Shown: in pieces, positions 12,501-24,452 of the stretch
Layout of the letters: each line of letters opens with the position of its first letter
How positions within the stretch are numbered: the stretch's first letter is position 1
NCBI GenBank assembly: GCA_009192285.1
Contig: WBVU01000003.1
Span: 4,867,973-4,931,972 of the forward strand
DNA from: Morchella semilibera
Taxonomy: Eukaryota > Ascomycota > Pezizomycetes > Pezizales > Morchellaceae
Length of the DNA: 64,000 nucleotides
Reading direction: 5' to 3'
The notes under the pieces: generated by a model
The model's database searches: none
What the model was told of the DNA's origin: nothing
The model's input: the letters and a program-made list of their open reading frames with translations, nothing else
Program-made: the position numbers and the translations under genes

Positions 12501-12698
12501 CATAAAAAAAGAGCAGACGGAAGAAGAAAAAAATAAAAGAATGCGCCCTACAACTCCCTCCAACTATCTGTCCAGTCTGTCCCTCCGGCCGTGACCCCAA
12601 GCTGACCATCCCCTAGACGACCGCCGCCCTCCCCGTAAAAAGCGACCTACTATGCCTCTCCCTCCAAAAGCAAAACGCACCCGCTACCCCACCCCACG
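9511..12698. other. gene-free, GC-variable repeat region
   Basis: 3.2 kb without a credible gene. It includes a GA dinucleotide run (9895-9910), a GGT run (10207-10230), a dispersed repeat at about 10343-10470 whose inverted copy lies near 34495-34640, and C runs near 11443 and 11893. Open frames in this block are proline- or arginine-rich and lack domains. Confidence 0.45.
10343..10470 (+). repeat. dispersed repeat, copy 1
   Basis: Segments such as GGCCGAGGACCCA, GGTTGTAAATGGTAATG and CGTATCACCAAGTTG recur in reverse complement and the same order at about 34495-34640. The copies are diverged with small indels, so this is an old interspersed element; boundaries are approximate. Confidence 0.65.
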
Positions 12699-13160
12699 TT
12701 AGCCCACACCACCACAACAACAACAACAACAAGAGCACCTACCACCAAACGCCACAACCCACGCCACCATCGCCACCAAATCGACCCACACCCCAGCCTT
12801 CATCCTCTCGCACGCGCCACTCCCCTCACAGTCCTCGCGCAGATACAGCCGCGCAAAGACGGCAAACAGCACCAGCCACAGAAAGAACATCACGCCGTCG
12901 ACGGGCCACCACCACGCCCACGTGCGGCGCCGCAGCGCGGGCACCGCGAGCGCCGCCACCGCGCACAGGACCGACAGACCGCCCACGACCGCGGCGTAGA
13001 CCCAGCGGCTGTCGGCGTGCTCGTGTGCGCTGCTCGCGCGGTGGAGGTCGCGCCCGTAGATGCCTATTGCGGTCAGCGCGAGGATTAGTTGCAGTGTGCG
13101 CAGCAGCGACCAGAGGAGCTCTGGGAGGGCGGGGCGCGTTAGGCGGGTTGTTTTGGGCAT
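12699..13160 (-). CDS. MARVEL-like four-helix membrane protein
   Basis: An uninterrupted frame of 153 residues starts at 13160 with MPKTTRLTRPALPELLWSL. Four hydrophobic segments lie roughly at residues 14-34, 52-75, 81-104 and 123-140, with a short Cys-containing loop (EDCEGSGACERM) between the third and fourth. That is the layout of small fungal MARVEL-domain proteins, which sit in plasma or vesicle membranes and have poorly defined roles. As read, the end is a run of six cysteines encoded by a TGT-repeat microsatellite, which is suspicious. A donor GTAGGT at 12742-12737 could remove it and join, in frame, to a basic tail ending near 12564. So the first 139 residues are well supported, and the C-terminus may be spliced. 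The gene is GC-rich like its downstream neighbours. Confidence 0.72.
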   Translation of the reverse strand: MPKTTRLTRPALPELLWSLLRTLQLILALTAIGIYGRDLHRASSAHEHADSRWVYAAVVGGLSVLCAVAALAVPALRRRTWAWWWPVDGVMFFLWLVLFAVFARLYLREDCEGSGACERMKAGVWVDLVAMVAWVVAFGGRCSCCCCCCGGVG

Positions 13161-13829
13161 TGTGTATATAGCTATAACTGATGAGCGGGTTTGGTGAAAT
13201 AATTGTATGTTATTCCAATTGTCGATATTTTAACTTCAATCGATGCAAAGACGACCAGGCCCCCCTCTTTATATACCGTGTATCCCACGCTTTGCGCCAG
13301 GTGGTTGGTTCAGAAACACCAGCTCAGCAAGAAAAAAAAAAACAGGGCAAGTGGGCAGCTGATAACCTACCACATGTCAATGATCTCACCGTGCAGGCAA
13401 ACCCTGCCTCGCTTAGCTATGTAGCTAGCCCCAGTTGTTTCGCTAAACGCCAGCGCCAAACTAGAGTAGCTACTCGACTTTATTTTTGGAGCTCCCTAGC
13501 TCGCGGGAGCTATGGTAGGGGTGGGTCGGGTAGAGGTAGGGGTAGGGGCAGGGATAGGGTTGTGGGGATAGCTACATGTATAATACTATTCTGCGCGCCT
13601 GTCAATGATTTATATCCCCTCTCCTGGGGTATAGCTATGTACCCCCGTAATTATTCTTACAAATCAAGGGTACCATCTATCATTACCCCAAGACTACATG
13701 TAGGAACCAAATATTTATTCCCTCCCCCGTTTACGAAGCCACAAACTACATATTTAGCTACACGATGTAAACATGAGAAACCACCGGTACCAGGTATAAA
13801 AACACAAGAACAAAAACAGAAGGAGAATA
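13161..13829. other. intergenic region
   Basis: Between two reverse-strand genes. It carries the promoter of the membrane protein gene, a GGTAGGGG-type simple repeat at about 13514-13560 and TACATGTA at 13573 and 13695. A forward frame at 13181-13876 is open but has no domain and runs into the carboxylase 3' end. Confidence 0.5.
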
Positions 13830-16361
13830 CTACTCGCTGCCCTCCTCAAACAGAACCAGCGCCACACCCGCCTTGACGACATCCTAAACCCAAACAAACT
13901 GTCAGCACCCCGCTCACTCACACACCCGGGGAGGAAAGGGGACACTTACGCCCTCTTTATGCACAATCCTCGCTATCACGCCGTCGTGCGGTGCGCGAAT
14001 CACCTACACCCACCCATCCACCATTAGCCACGCACACTCAGTCTATATCAAAGGGGAGGATGCAACTTACCGTCTCCATCTTCATGCTCTCAATGACCAC
14101 CAGCACCTCATCCTTCTTGACGCGACTGCCGGCCTCCACCTCGACCCTGAGCACCTTACACGGCATGGGCGCCACGACGCTGTTCTTGACCTCGACCACG
14201 CCCAGCGCCTTCTCGTACCAGCTCGGGCGCGGGAGCCCAAGCCTGTGCTCCCTCCCGCGCTGAAACACCACCAGCAGGTCCTCTTCCCCCTCCTCCTTGC
14301 GCACCACCGTCGTCTCCAGCCGTGCGTGCTCGTAGAAGCCCACAATCTCCTTCTCCTTTGTGCCGGTCGCCACCGTCACGCCAGTGAAGGCCGTGTCGCC
14401 GTCAACACTGACGTCGTAGCGCCCCACACCAGTCTGCACGACCGTCACAGAAACCTTGCGCTCCGTTTTCTCCCCGCCGCCACCCGTCTTCTCCACAAAC
14501 TCCAGCACCCGCGCCTGCGGGCCCCCCACAAAGCCCACGCCGCCCCGTAGACGCTGAACGGGTCGGTGTCAGCCAGCGGGACGTTCTGGGCAGCGACGAG
14601 CGCGAGCGCCGCCTGCGAAAAGACCTCTGGCGGTGCAGGTTCGTGGGCGAAGAGCGCCTCGCGGTGCTTCTCGATGAAGCCCGTCTCGACGTCGCCGGCG
14701 ATAAAGGCCGGGTGCGCGGCGAGGCGCTTGAGGAACTCGATGTTTGTGTGCGGGCCGACAACCTCGTACTCCTCGAGCGCGGCGCGGAGCTTTGCGAGGG
14801 CGGCGGTGCGGGTGGGGCCCCGGACGATGAGTTTTGCGATCATGGGGTCGTAGTGCGGCGAGACGGTGTCGCCCTGGGTGAAGCCGGCGTCGATGCGGAT
14901 GTCGGCTGTGGGAGTGGGCGTTCGTAGGTGCTGCAGGTAGCCCGAGTCCGGGCTGAAGTTGTTGGACGGGTTTTCGGCGTAGATGCGGGCCTCGAAGGCG
15001 TGTCCGGTCATCTGGGCCTCGACCTCCTCCTGTGACGGGATTGGCTGCCCGCTCGCGACCAGGATCTGCCAGTGCACGAGGTCGGTCCCCGTCACGGCCT
15101 CCGTCACGGGATGCTCCACCTGCAGCCGCGTGTTCATCTCCATGAAGAAGAACTCGCCCGTGTCGTTGTCAAAGATGAACTCGACGGTCCCGGCGCCGCG
15201 GTACCCCACGGCGACCGCGGCATCGCGCGCCTTCTTCCAGAGGTCGCGGCGCACGGCGGGGTCCAGGAAGGGCGCGGGCGACTCCTCGAGGATCTTTTGG
15301 TGGCGGCGCTGCACGGAGCAGTCGCGCTCGCCCAGGGCGACGCAGGTCCCGTGCGCGTCGGCAAACACCTGGACCTCGATGTGGCGCGGCGTGGTGATGT
15401 ACCGCTCGATGAGGACGACGTCGTCGCTGAAGGAGGAGCGGGCCTCGGACTTTGCCGAGGCGAGGGCGGAGGGGAAGTCTGCGGCGGTGCGAGCGATGCG
15501 CATGCCCTTTCCGCCGCCGCCCTTGACGGCCTTGACCAGGACGGGGAAGCCGATCTTTTCTGCCTCGGATAGGAGGAAGGCGGCGTCTTGGTTGGGGCCG
15601 TGGTAGCCGGGGATGCATGGGACGCCGGCGGCGAGCATGATGTCTTTGGATTCACTGTCCGGGGTTATATTAGCCAGTATTCCTGTAGGTGTAGTTGCGG
15701 TGAAGTCAAGTATTATCTCTCGTGATAGCATTGTTGCCAGCGCAATTGAGACAATACTTAATTTCACCCCAAGTAGTATTAGACTAGAAGTGTAGACCTC
15801 TTATTCCCCATCCTCTCGATGGCCTCTGGCGGCGGGCCAATAAACACCAACCCCTCCTCCTCGCAGCGCTTCGCAAACTTTGAATTCTCGCTCAACTATC
15901 CCACACACCCCAATTAGCCCCAGTCCCCAATCCCACCCAGACTGGGGGAGGGGCACATACAAACCCATACCCCGGATGGACCGAATCGCAGCCGGCCCGC
16001 TTCGCAACGCCAATGATCTTCTCGCCATCCAGGTAGGCCGCAACAGGGCCGATATTGTATGCGTGGGGCGTGACCAGGGCGTGCTGGGCGCGCGCGTCGG
16101 GGTCTGTGTAGACTGTTGTTGTGCGGATGCCGTGGAGGGCTGCGGTGCGGTTGACACGGCTGCTGTGGTGTTAGCTGGGTGTCCCTGGGGCGGGGAGGGA
16201 GGGAGGGGAGGAGGGGAGGAGGGGGGTTACAGGGCAATCTCGCCGCGGTTGGCAATGAGGATTGAGGTCAGTGGTTTTGCGGCGGCGGTGGAGGAGGAGG
16301 AGGAGGAGTGACGGAGGAGGAGGCGGCGGGCGGTGTGGGTTGTGGTGCGGCGGATGTACAT
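13830..16361 (-). CDS. mccA: 3-methylcrotonyl-CoA carboxylase, biotin-carrying alpha subunit
   Basis: Mitochondrial leucine catabolism; the subunit carboxylates biotin and presents it to the beta subunit. Exons on the reverse strand are 16231-16361, 15961-16159, 15798-15895, 14071-15654, 13950-14003 and 13830-13883. The start [18 protein letters not shown] is an arginine-rich, Ser-rich mitochondrial presequence, followed by [18 protein letters not shown] (biotin carboxylase N-domain). The ATP-grasp loop is [10 protein letters not shown], the catalytic strand [14 protein letters not shown], and the biotin site ESMKMET with lysine at about residue 668, followed by [18 protein letters not shown]. 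About 706 residues. The reading frame breaks once near 14541-14548 (run of C and G). One added base restores [13 protein letters not shown], the piece aligned in the family with the segment before the biotin domain. A 38-nt GT-AG intron there is possible but has no branch site. Neighbour of isovaleryl-CoA dehydrogenase. Confidence 0.93.
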
Positions 16362-17086
16362 TCTGGCCCTCCCTCTGCTCTGCTCTGCTCTAGTTGAATT
16401 GGATTGGATGGAATTGGATGGATTGGAGATGATTGTTGGCGATTGTTGAAGCTGAAGTGGAGTTGAGTTTTAGAGCTCTGAATAGCTGCAGAGGCAGGAA
16501 CAGCTGCAGATGACCGGCTCGGCTATCGACGGCACAACAACGCACCGCTAGTTCACTGCCCTGATACAAGAAAGCGCACCTTCGCTGTCCAGGCCCTGCC
16601 TGTCCGGAGCTGCCCAGAGAAGGCGTGCGGTACATGCACCCGGTACTTGTAGGTACTTGTAGGTACATGTATTTACATCTGCCGCACCCCCGCCCAGACA
16701 GAAACTGGAGCCGCAATCATTGGCCCTGGCCCCCTTTACGTAACAAACCTAACCCTTGCCGGGTGTGGGGGTGCGGGCCCGAGGTAGGCCTTCGGGTGTG
16801 GGGGAGGCGCGAGTGAGGGGAGTGCGGGGAAGGGCCGAGTGGGGCTGATGCGGTGCCGGGCGTGGAGCAGTGGGCTAGGGTTGGTATCTGGTCGTCGGTC
16901 ATGGAATGTCACTCACTCACCCGGGTGATTTCGAGTGATTGTTTGTTTGATTGATTGATGCTTCAGGTGATTTCGGGTGATCAAGTACGGTCACGGTCAT
17001 AAACGTCAATAATGATATCGATAGTAATAGTTTCTATTCACTCCCTATAAAACAAAAACAAAGTACAAACCACCCCCCAGGTCCAG
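16362..17086. other. promoter of mccA and 3' flank of ivdA
   Basis: About 0.7 kb between two co-oriented genes. Contains short GATTGGAT-type repeats just upstream of the mccA start (16396-16450), a TACATGTA palindrome at 16664 and GC-rich sequence. No separate gene seen. Confidence 0.5.
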
Positions 17087-18541
17087 CTAGATAACCTGAT
17101 CGCTGTACTCGCGATTAAACGCCCTCCCAATGACAATCTGGCGTATCTGCGTCGTGCCAGCGCCAATCTCGTAGAGCTTTGCATCGCGCAGCAAGCGGCC
17201 CGCAGGGAGCTCATTGACGTATCCGTTCCCGCCGAGGCACTGTATCGCGTCCAGCGCACACTCGGTGGCCGCGTCGCTGGCAAACAGGATGGCCCCCGCG
17301 CAGTCCTTGGTGTCCGCTGCTGCGCCGCTGTCGCCCTCGTCCACGGCACGCGCCGCGGCATAGGTGTAGGCGCGTGCGGCGGAGAGCTTGATGTGCATGG
17401 ATGCGAGCTTGGCCTGGATCAGCTGGTTGTGCGCGATGGGGATGGAGAACTGCTTGCGCTGGTGCACGTAGGGGAGGGTGATGTCCAGGCAGGCCTGCAT
17501 GAGTCTGTAGGGTTGTTAGCCTGTAGTTAGAGGGGGACGGGGACGGAGGGAGGGGGGGCATACCCGACGGGGCCGGCAGAGAGGACGAGACGCTCCAGGT
17601 CCAGGCCCTTCATGAGGACCTTGACGCCCTCGTTCGTGGCGCCGAGCTGGTTCGCGTCCGGGACAAAGACGTCCTCGAAGACGAGCTCGCCAGTGTTTGA
17701 CCCGCGCATACCGAGCTTATCGAGCTTCCTCGCGCAGCTAACGCCGCCCATCCCCTTCTCCACGATGAGCGCCGTGATGCCCTTTGATCCCTTGTCGGGC
17801 TCCGACTTTGCATACACGACCACCACGTCCGCGTCCGGGCCCTATAAATACACACACATCAGTCACCAGCCCGCACCCCCAGGAACACCACAGAGACCCA
17901 CATTCGTGATCCACATCTTGGTCCCATTGAGCACCCACCCGCCATCCACCTTCCTACACACGCTCTTCATGCTGACCACATCGCTGCCGGCCGAGTGCTC
18001 GCTCATAGCCAACGCCCCCACGCACTCGCCCCCAATCAGCCCGGGCAGCAGCCGCGCCTTCTGCTCGGCCGTGCCGTGCACCGTGAGCTGGTTGACGCAC
18101 AGCTGCGAGTGCGCCGCATACGACAGCCCGATGCTTCCCGACGCGCGCGACAGCTCCTCCATCACGATGCAGTGCGCCTGGTACCCCATCTCCAGCCCGC
18201 CGTACTCCTCCTCGGCCGTGATGCCCAGGAACCCCGCGGACCCGAGTTTGCCCCACATGGCGTCCGGGAAGGCGTTGCTGGAGTCGACGTGGGCGGCGAG
18301 CGCCTCGGGGATCTCGCGTTCTGTGTAGGTTAGCTATAGTAGGGTAGGAGGGCAGATTAGGACAGGGGGAGGTACTGGTGAACTCGCGGACTCGCTCGCG
18401 GAGCTCGAGGAGGTCGCTGTTGGTCGGGGGCGTAAAGTTCTTTGTGTGCTTTGAGCGGGCCTGGGCTGGGGCGAGGAGGAGGGGACGGGGGAGGATGAGG
18501 CGGCGGGCAAGGAGACTCCGGGTCAGGGTGAGGGTGGCCAT
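17087..18541 (-). CDS. ivdA: isovaleryl-CoA dehydrogenase
   Basis: FAD-dependent mitochondrial acyl-CoA dehydrogenase that oxidises isovaleryl-CoA to 3-methylcrotonyl-CoA, passing electrons to ETF. Exons are 18376-18541, 17902-18320, 17564-17841 and 17087-17504, giving 426 residues. The start [20 protein letters not shown] is a presequence. Motifs: [32 protein letters not shown] (flavin and substrate pocket), [13 protein letters not shown] across intron 2, and [13 protein letters not shown]. The glutamate in that last motif, about residue 278, occupies the position of the catalytic base Glu254 known in human isovaleryl-CoA dehydrogenase, which separates this enzyme from most other acyl-CoA dehydrogenases. 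The C-terminal part has [12 protein letters not shown] and [20 protein letters not shown]. It sits between mccA and mccB and is divergently transcribed from mccB, so co-regulation by leucine or related signals is likely. Length and motifs are normal. Confidence 0.95.
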
Positions 18542-18905
18542 AATTGTAGATATTATAGCTTTTGAGTGTGATATAGTTAATTGTGTACGAGAGACGGAGA
18601 GAGACTGACTGCTGTTGTGAAATTGGATTAAATAAATACCTGATTGGAATATCTCAATTGAGTGATCGAGGGCGTCAGTGGTCACGGGTCAGTCCAGCGG
18701 TTACCGTCGGCGAAAGTCTGCAGCAACAGCAATTGGCAGCTCTCGTATCAGTATTTGTATCAAGTATTTACCTGTAGACGCCCCCCGCCGAATCTCCTAC
18801 TCCCCAATTACCCACAACAATAACAATTACTATAATAACTACCATTATACAGAGGGCCCGTCAATCCCAATCCACTGCCTACATCTCCCCCAACACGCAG
18901 CACCA
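18542..18905. promoter_or_regulatory. divergent promoter shared by ivdA and mccB
   Basis: 364 bp separate the two divergent start codons. Near the middle is CGGTTACCG (18698-18706), an inverted CGG-N3-CCG of the kind recognised by dimeric Zn2Cys6 regulators. The region is otherwise AT-rich next to ivdA and C-rich next to mccB. The element is seen; its use is inferred from the shared pathway. Confidence 0.5.
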
Positions 18906-21133
18906 ATGCCGCCCCCCCAGCTCCGCCCCCTCCCCCTCCTGCTCCGCCGGGCCCTCCCCCTCCTCCGCCGCCCCCTCACAACCCACACCCACCCGCACTT
19001 CACGACCCCCGTCTCGGCCCTCCGCACGCACCTCGACACCGGCAGCGAGCTCTACCTCTCCAACGCCGCACACATGGCCACTCTCAACGCCTCGCTGCGC
19101 GACCTGCACAGCTCGATCGCGCTCGGCGGGTCCGCGGCCGCCCGCGAGAAGCACCTGGCAAGGAACAAGATGCTGCCCAGAGAGTGAGTCCCCCCCATCC
19201 CTGGAGCTGGTAGTGGTGGTGGTGCTGAGGGTGTATAGCCGTATAACGGCGCTCCTGGACACGGGGGCCGCGTTCCTCGAGCTCTCGCCCCTCGCGGGGT
19301 ATAAGCTGTACCCTGGCGAGGAGGTGCCGGCGGGTGCGATCATCACCGGGATCGGAAGGGTGTCTGGCGTGGAGTGCATGATTGTGGCTAACGATAGCAC
19401 GTATGTCCCCGTCCCCCCTCGAGCTCTCCCGGTTTAAACCATAGCTGTATTATACTTGTATGTACTAACTGCTACAACTACTGCTACTACACACAGCTGC
19501 AAGGGCGGAACCTACTACCCAATCACCGTCAAGAAGCACCTCCGCGCGCAAGCCGTCGCCCTCGAAAACCGTTAGCCCCGCTCCTCCCCTGCAAAATACC
19601 CGTTGCGGCGATCACTGACGCTTCATGGGTGGGTGGTTTAGGGTTGCCGTGCATATACCTTGTCGACTCCGGCGGGGCCAACCTGCCGCACCAGGCCGAT
19701 GTGTTTCCTGACCGCGAGCACTTTGGGAGGATCTTTTACAACCAGGCGCGAAGTATGGCCCGCCCCGCAGTTATTATTATTTTTTACATAGCAGCAGTAG
19801 TAGTAGTCGTAGTCGTAGCAGTGATAGTAGTGATAGTAGTGCTGGTAGAATTAAGCTTACAGATAGTGTGCACCCCCCAGTGTCATCCCAGGGCATCCCC
19901 CAGCTCTCCGTCGTCATGGGTCCCTGCACCGCCGGGTTTGCCCCCCCCCCCCCCCCCCAAACTAGCCACCACCCCATAACTGACCCCTCCCCAGCGGCGC
20001 CTACGTCCCGTCCATGTCCGACGAATCCATCATCGTCGAAAAGTCAGGCACCATCTTCCTCGCCGGGCCCCCGCTCGTCAAGGCGGCGACCGGCGAAGAG
20101 GTGACCGCCGAGGAGCTCGGCGGCGGCGAGCTGCACTCCAAGACCTCGGGCGTGACCGACTACCTCGCCGTCAACGACGCGCACGCGCTCGTGCTCGCGC
20201 GCCGCTGCATCGCGAACCTCAACTGGCCGGCCACCCTGCCGCCCACGGGCAGTGAAGCCGGGGTCAAGGAGCCGCTCTACGACCCGAAGGAGCTCAATGG
20301 CATCGTTGGCCCGAACCTCAGGAAGCAGGTGGACATCCGCGAGGTGATTGCCCGCATCGTCGACGGGAGCGAGTTCAGCGAGTTCAAGCCCCTATATGGG
20401 AGTACCCTCGTCACTGGTCCGCCCACTCCCCCCCCACTCCATTCTCCCCTTCCTCGCACTAACACCCCGGTAGGCTTCGCCAAAATCCACGGCTACCCAA
20501 TCGGCATCCTGGGCAACAACGGCATCCTCTTCTCCGAGAGCAGCCTCAAGGGCGCCCACTTCATCCAGCTGTGCACGCAGCGCCAGATCCCGCTGCTCTT
20601 CCTGCAGAACATCTCCGGGTTCATGGTGGGGCGCGACGCCGAGGCGGGCGGGATCGCAAAGAACGGTGCAAAGCTCGTCAACGCGGTTGCGTGCGCCGAG
20701 GTGCCAAAGTTCACGGTTGTCGTGGGCGCCAGCTATGGCGCGGGGAACTACGGCATGTGTGGCAGGGCCTACAACCCTAGGTTCTTGTGGATGTGGCCGA
20801 ACGCAAAGATTGGGGTGAGTTCCTCCTTGCTTGTTCCTGGTCTTTCCATGTCTTGTTTGTATAGGGAGAAGGAGGGCTAACGGTTGGGGGGGATAGGTCA
20901 TGGGTTCAGAGCAGCTCTCGTCGGTAATGAGGACGGTGGGGAAGACGGTGGATCCGGCGCTCAAAGACCGGATCGACGCCGAGAGCGAGGCGACATTCTC
21001 GTCGGCGAGGTTGTGGGACGATGGTGTCATCCCACCGGAGGATACGAGGAAGGTTCTGGGCCTGGGGTTGAGGGCCGCGTTGGGCGGAAGGGGAGAGGCG
21101 AAGGAGACTAGATTTGGCGTCTTTAGGATGTAG
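18906..21133 (+). CDS. mccB: 3-methylcrotonyl-CoA carboxylase beta (carboxyltransferase) subunit
   Basis: Transfers the carboxyl group from biotin on the alpha subunit to 3-methylcrotonyl-CoA in mitochondria. Eight exons: 18906-19183, 19239-19400, 19497-19570, 19642-19752, 19881-19935, 19995-20416, 20474-20814 and 20897-21133, giving 559 residues with every junction in frame. A leucine/arginine-rich presequence ([20 protein letters not shown]) leads to the carboxyltransferase domain: [110 protein letters not shown] and [20 protein letters not shown]. The sixth intron (20417-20473, 57 nt) has a length divisible by three and no stop codon, so an unspliced form would add 19 residues without breaking the frame. 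Divergent from ivdA. Confidence 0.95.
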
Positions 21134-24100
21134 CCTGCGGCGCATAAAGTGGGGGTAGTTAGATACCATAATGGGAGTTTTTACTTGTTTTTCTCTTGTG
21201 TTTTGTGTTTTGTGTGTCTTGGGGGGGGGGGGGGTGAGAGAGAACGGACCACCGGGTGAGCAGCCATGATGCGATGTGTGGGTGCGGGTGAGCGTATATG
21301 ACGGGCGTAGTAGACAAGCGCGGGCGGGAACATGCGAGTGAGTGATAAGTGATGAATCCACCCACACCGCGAGTGAGTAAGCGTGATGAGTACCGCACCC
21401 GCACGCACCCATATGAGTGGCGTGTTAAGCGCCCACCAACCCGCCAACCAACCACCAATTATCTCCCGCACGCACGAGTTGGCCCATATGAATGACGCGT
21501 TAAGCGCCACCAACCAATCAACCACCAACCAACCACCATCACCATCTCCCAAGTGGCCAACCGGCCAGCCAGCCATCTAGCCAGGTGGGGGCCGCCCCAT
21601 CTATCACATATCTATCCTACCGCACACGCGCACCGTCCCAAGCATCGCACCCCAGCTACGGGAACATTTCCGATGTCCCGGGACGAACAGACACTCGGCA
21701 CCGCTCGGGCCCTGGGGAGATGGGAAGGGGGGGGTGTGCTTTTCCGCGCGGGTAATTTATTCTGGCTATTGCCCGGCCCGATGTGGATGGGAGGGGGTTA
21801 GCTAGGGAGAGGGGGGTAGGTAGTGGACGGACAGGATAGAAGAGTTGGTATGTAGGGCCGACCCGGGGGGGGCAGATGAAAAGGTATAGATACAGACAGG
21901 TACGGTAAATCTCTACAATGAATTTGAATTTGTGTATGTCTGTACGCATGCTAGCGAGCGAGCGGTGAGAATAGCCAAAGAGCTGCAGCTAGCTACATGT
22001 AGCTCATCTCTTGAAAAATTTCCGGAGGCCTCATCACGATTCATCCATCGTATTACGGGAGCCGCGTCTACTAGGGGGAGGGACAAAAAAAATAATTTAC
22101 AATTCCCAGAATTAAAGAGGAAATGTTCAAGCCCCGTTTAGAGTAGAGTAGGGGTGGAGACATGTCGCGGGTATTAACATGTATGCAGGTAGATTTTACA
22201 TGTAGGTTAGCAACATGTACCTACATACCTACAAGGTGGTAAAGCTGGGAAGCACCCACCGATGAGGATGAAGATGAGATGAGGCCCGTGCCTTCCTTTC
22301 TTCCTCCTTCTCCTCCTCCTCTTCCTTTTGTCCACTCCCCCTCTCCCTCCCCTCATCGGAATGCCAATCAGTCTAGCAATTCGATTCCTATCGCCGGTCA
22401 ACGATCGAAGGCAAGACGACTCGAACCCTCACACCTATCTCCCTCGCCCCCAAACACCACCACCACCACCAGTAGCATCCGGCTTCCCCAATTTTACAAA
22501 TTACAAAACGTCCTTTCCCTTCCTTCCTTCCTCACCCGAGCACCCCCCCCCCCCCCCCGGTCTCCCAACCTAGGACGAAACAAAAAAAAACAAAAAAACA
22601 AAAACACAAAAAACCCAGAGCCTATATTTTCTTCACCGCCCCCCCCCCCCTCCCCAAACAGATTAAAAAAAAAACCAAACCAAATTTCTGGGTTCCGGGG
22701 ACCTGACTGCTGGGGCTGGCTAGGCCCAAAGACGCTACAAGCTCCGTCCATGCCATGGGGGCGGGCAGCGAGCGCAATGACCACTATTTTAATCTTGCTG
22801 CGGTGGGAACGAGCTGGCTGGCGGTACATGTAGTACCTAGGTGGATACTCTATTTCCCCTATGTGGGGATCGAGGGGTATAGCTTACATGAAGGAGGGAG
22901 GACTAGGGTACGGAATCGACGTTCTATCAGTCCCTGTCAGAGCGGAGGCACAGACAGAAGAAGCAGGACAGGACAGGACGGACAGGACAGGACAGGACAG
23001 GACAGGACAGGGTGGATGACTCTACCCGGTACTCTGCGAGCCTACAGACGGACTGCCGGGAATCCCACATACGGCAATTGTTACTTGCTCTGCTCTGCTC
23101 GCCACTGGGGGCGAACCTAATTTACTCCTCCGCATCACCTCACCTCACCTCACACCTCACCTCGCCATTACATACGCATCTCCTGCCTGTCCCACGATGC
23201 CAGGGCACCGACCGGCCGTTTCAAGAGGAGAGATTATGCCCTTCTTCCTCTTTTTCTTTTTCTGTTTTTTTCCCGGTGCATGCATGCATGCATGTAACCC
23301 ACGCACAGGACGTTTCGCTATGCCGAGGCCCTGTAGGTAGGTACATGTAGGTGTGTGGAGAGAGAGGTGAGTACAGTACCCATTGTCCCTGCCATAATAA
23401 CCATAATCCTGCAGCTGTGGAGTCCTGCGGAGTACGACCAGGTACGTACAGGGGAAATGTATATGCATATGTAGGTACGTACGATGGGCTCTAAGAGTAG
23501 AGAGGTATGTACCTAGATATTTGCGCCTTATGACGCCCTCACCGGGGATGGCGCCGCAGGAGATGCCTGGGTTCGCGGGTGGCTAGGTACATGTATAGCT
23601 GCCCTACCTATTATACATGTAACTGGGAGAAAACCTAGGTTTTTGGTACATGCGAGTATCTACATGTGCTTTGTGTACAGGAATATGATTGCGGGTCAAT
23701 TGGCGCAATTGCCAGTTTGTAGGAGTTCAAGCTGCTAGGTGTGATGATGATGCATCGATGAGAATCAAGCCTTTCCCTATCCCTAAATATCCGCTACACG
23801 ACATGCAACAAAAAAAAAAGGAAATGAAAAAAGGAAGAGAGCGAGAAAGAAAGAAAAACCCACGGGAAAAAGACCGAGATTCAAATAAAGAAAAAGACTA
23901 AAAATCATTCCTTCCCTTCCATTGACAAACGACCAAAAAAAAATGCCCAAACTGAACCACGATATAAAAAGAGATGGATAGAGAGTGAAAAAGTAAAACA
24001 GTAACAGTGGCGGCTACAGCACAAATTGGAAAATTCAAAAATGGGTTACCCAAAATCAAAAAAACATAAACAGCAGTCGACGCCAATGATCGCCAAATAA

Positions 24101-24452
24101 AATGAAAAAGAAAAAAAAAGATGATAATGCCCCTATAATCCGCGCGCCCTGTTCTCGCCCTTTACCTTATTTCCCATGTCTTTGTAGACGTCCCCTCTCT
24201 TTCCCAAATGGCGCCGAATGAAACATATTATATACAAACAAAATTGAGGAGGGCTCAAACGCAGAACACCTCCGATAACAGGATATCCAAAGGGAAGGCT
24301 TGATAAAAAGGGAATTATGTCCCGGCGGGGGTCAGTGAAAATAATAAATGTAAAAAAAAAAAAAAAAAGTCCGATCTTAAAAAAAAACCCGATACCATTG
24401 ACCAAAAGAGATTATCCCATACCCTTCTCCCTTTCTGCCTGCCATCCCCGCA
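21134..24452. other. gene-free spacer with simple repeats
   Basis: 3.3 kb without a supportable gene. Holds a G run at 21221-21233, C runs near 22545-22557 and 22640-22650, a tandem GGACA array at about 22964-23011, an A run near 24352-24367 and several TACATGTA sites (21994, 22197, 22825, 23342, 23588, 23614). The frame at 22279-22833 is Pro/Ser/Asn-rich low complexity. Confidence 0.5.
22964..23011. repeat. GGACA pentanucleotide tandem repeat
   Basis: About nine imperfect tandem copies of GGACA with one interruption near 22980. Simple satellite; no associated gene. Confidence 0.8.

Noticed and set aside
13181-13876. Forward open frame of 231 codons upstream of the membrane protein gene
   Set aside because: No domain, no good start context, runs through a GGTAGGGG repeat and overlaps the 3' end of the carboxylase alpha gene.
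14514-14551. 38-nt GT-AG intron as the cause of the mccA frame change
   Set aside because: Shorter than any other intron here, G-rich, no branch adenosine, and it would delete residues that align with the family; a one-base indel fits better.
22279-22833. 184-codon Pro/Ser/Asn-rich frame
   Set aside because: Composed of CT, CCA and AAC simple repeats with homopolymers; no conserved segment.
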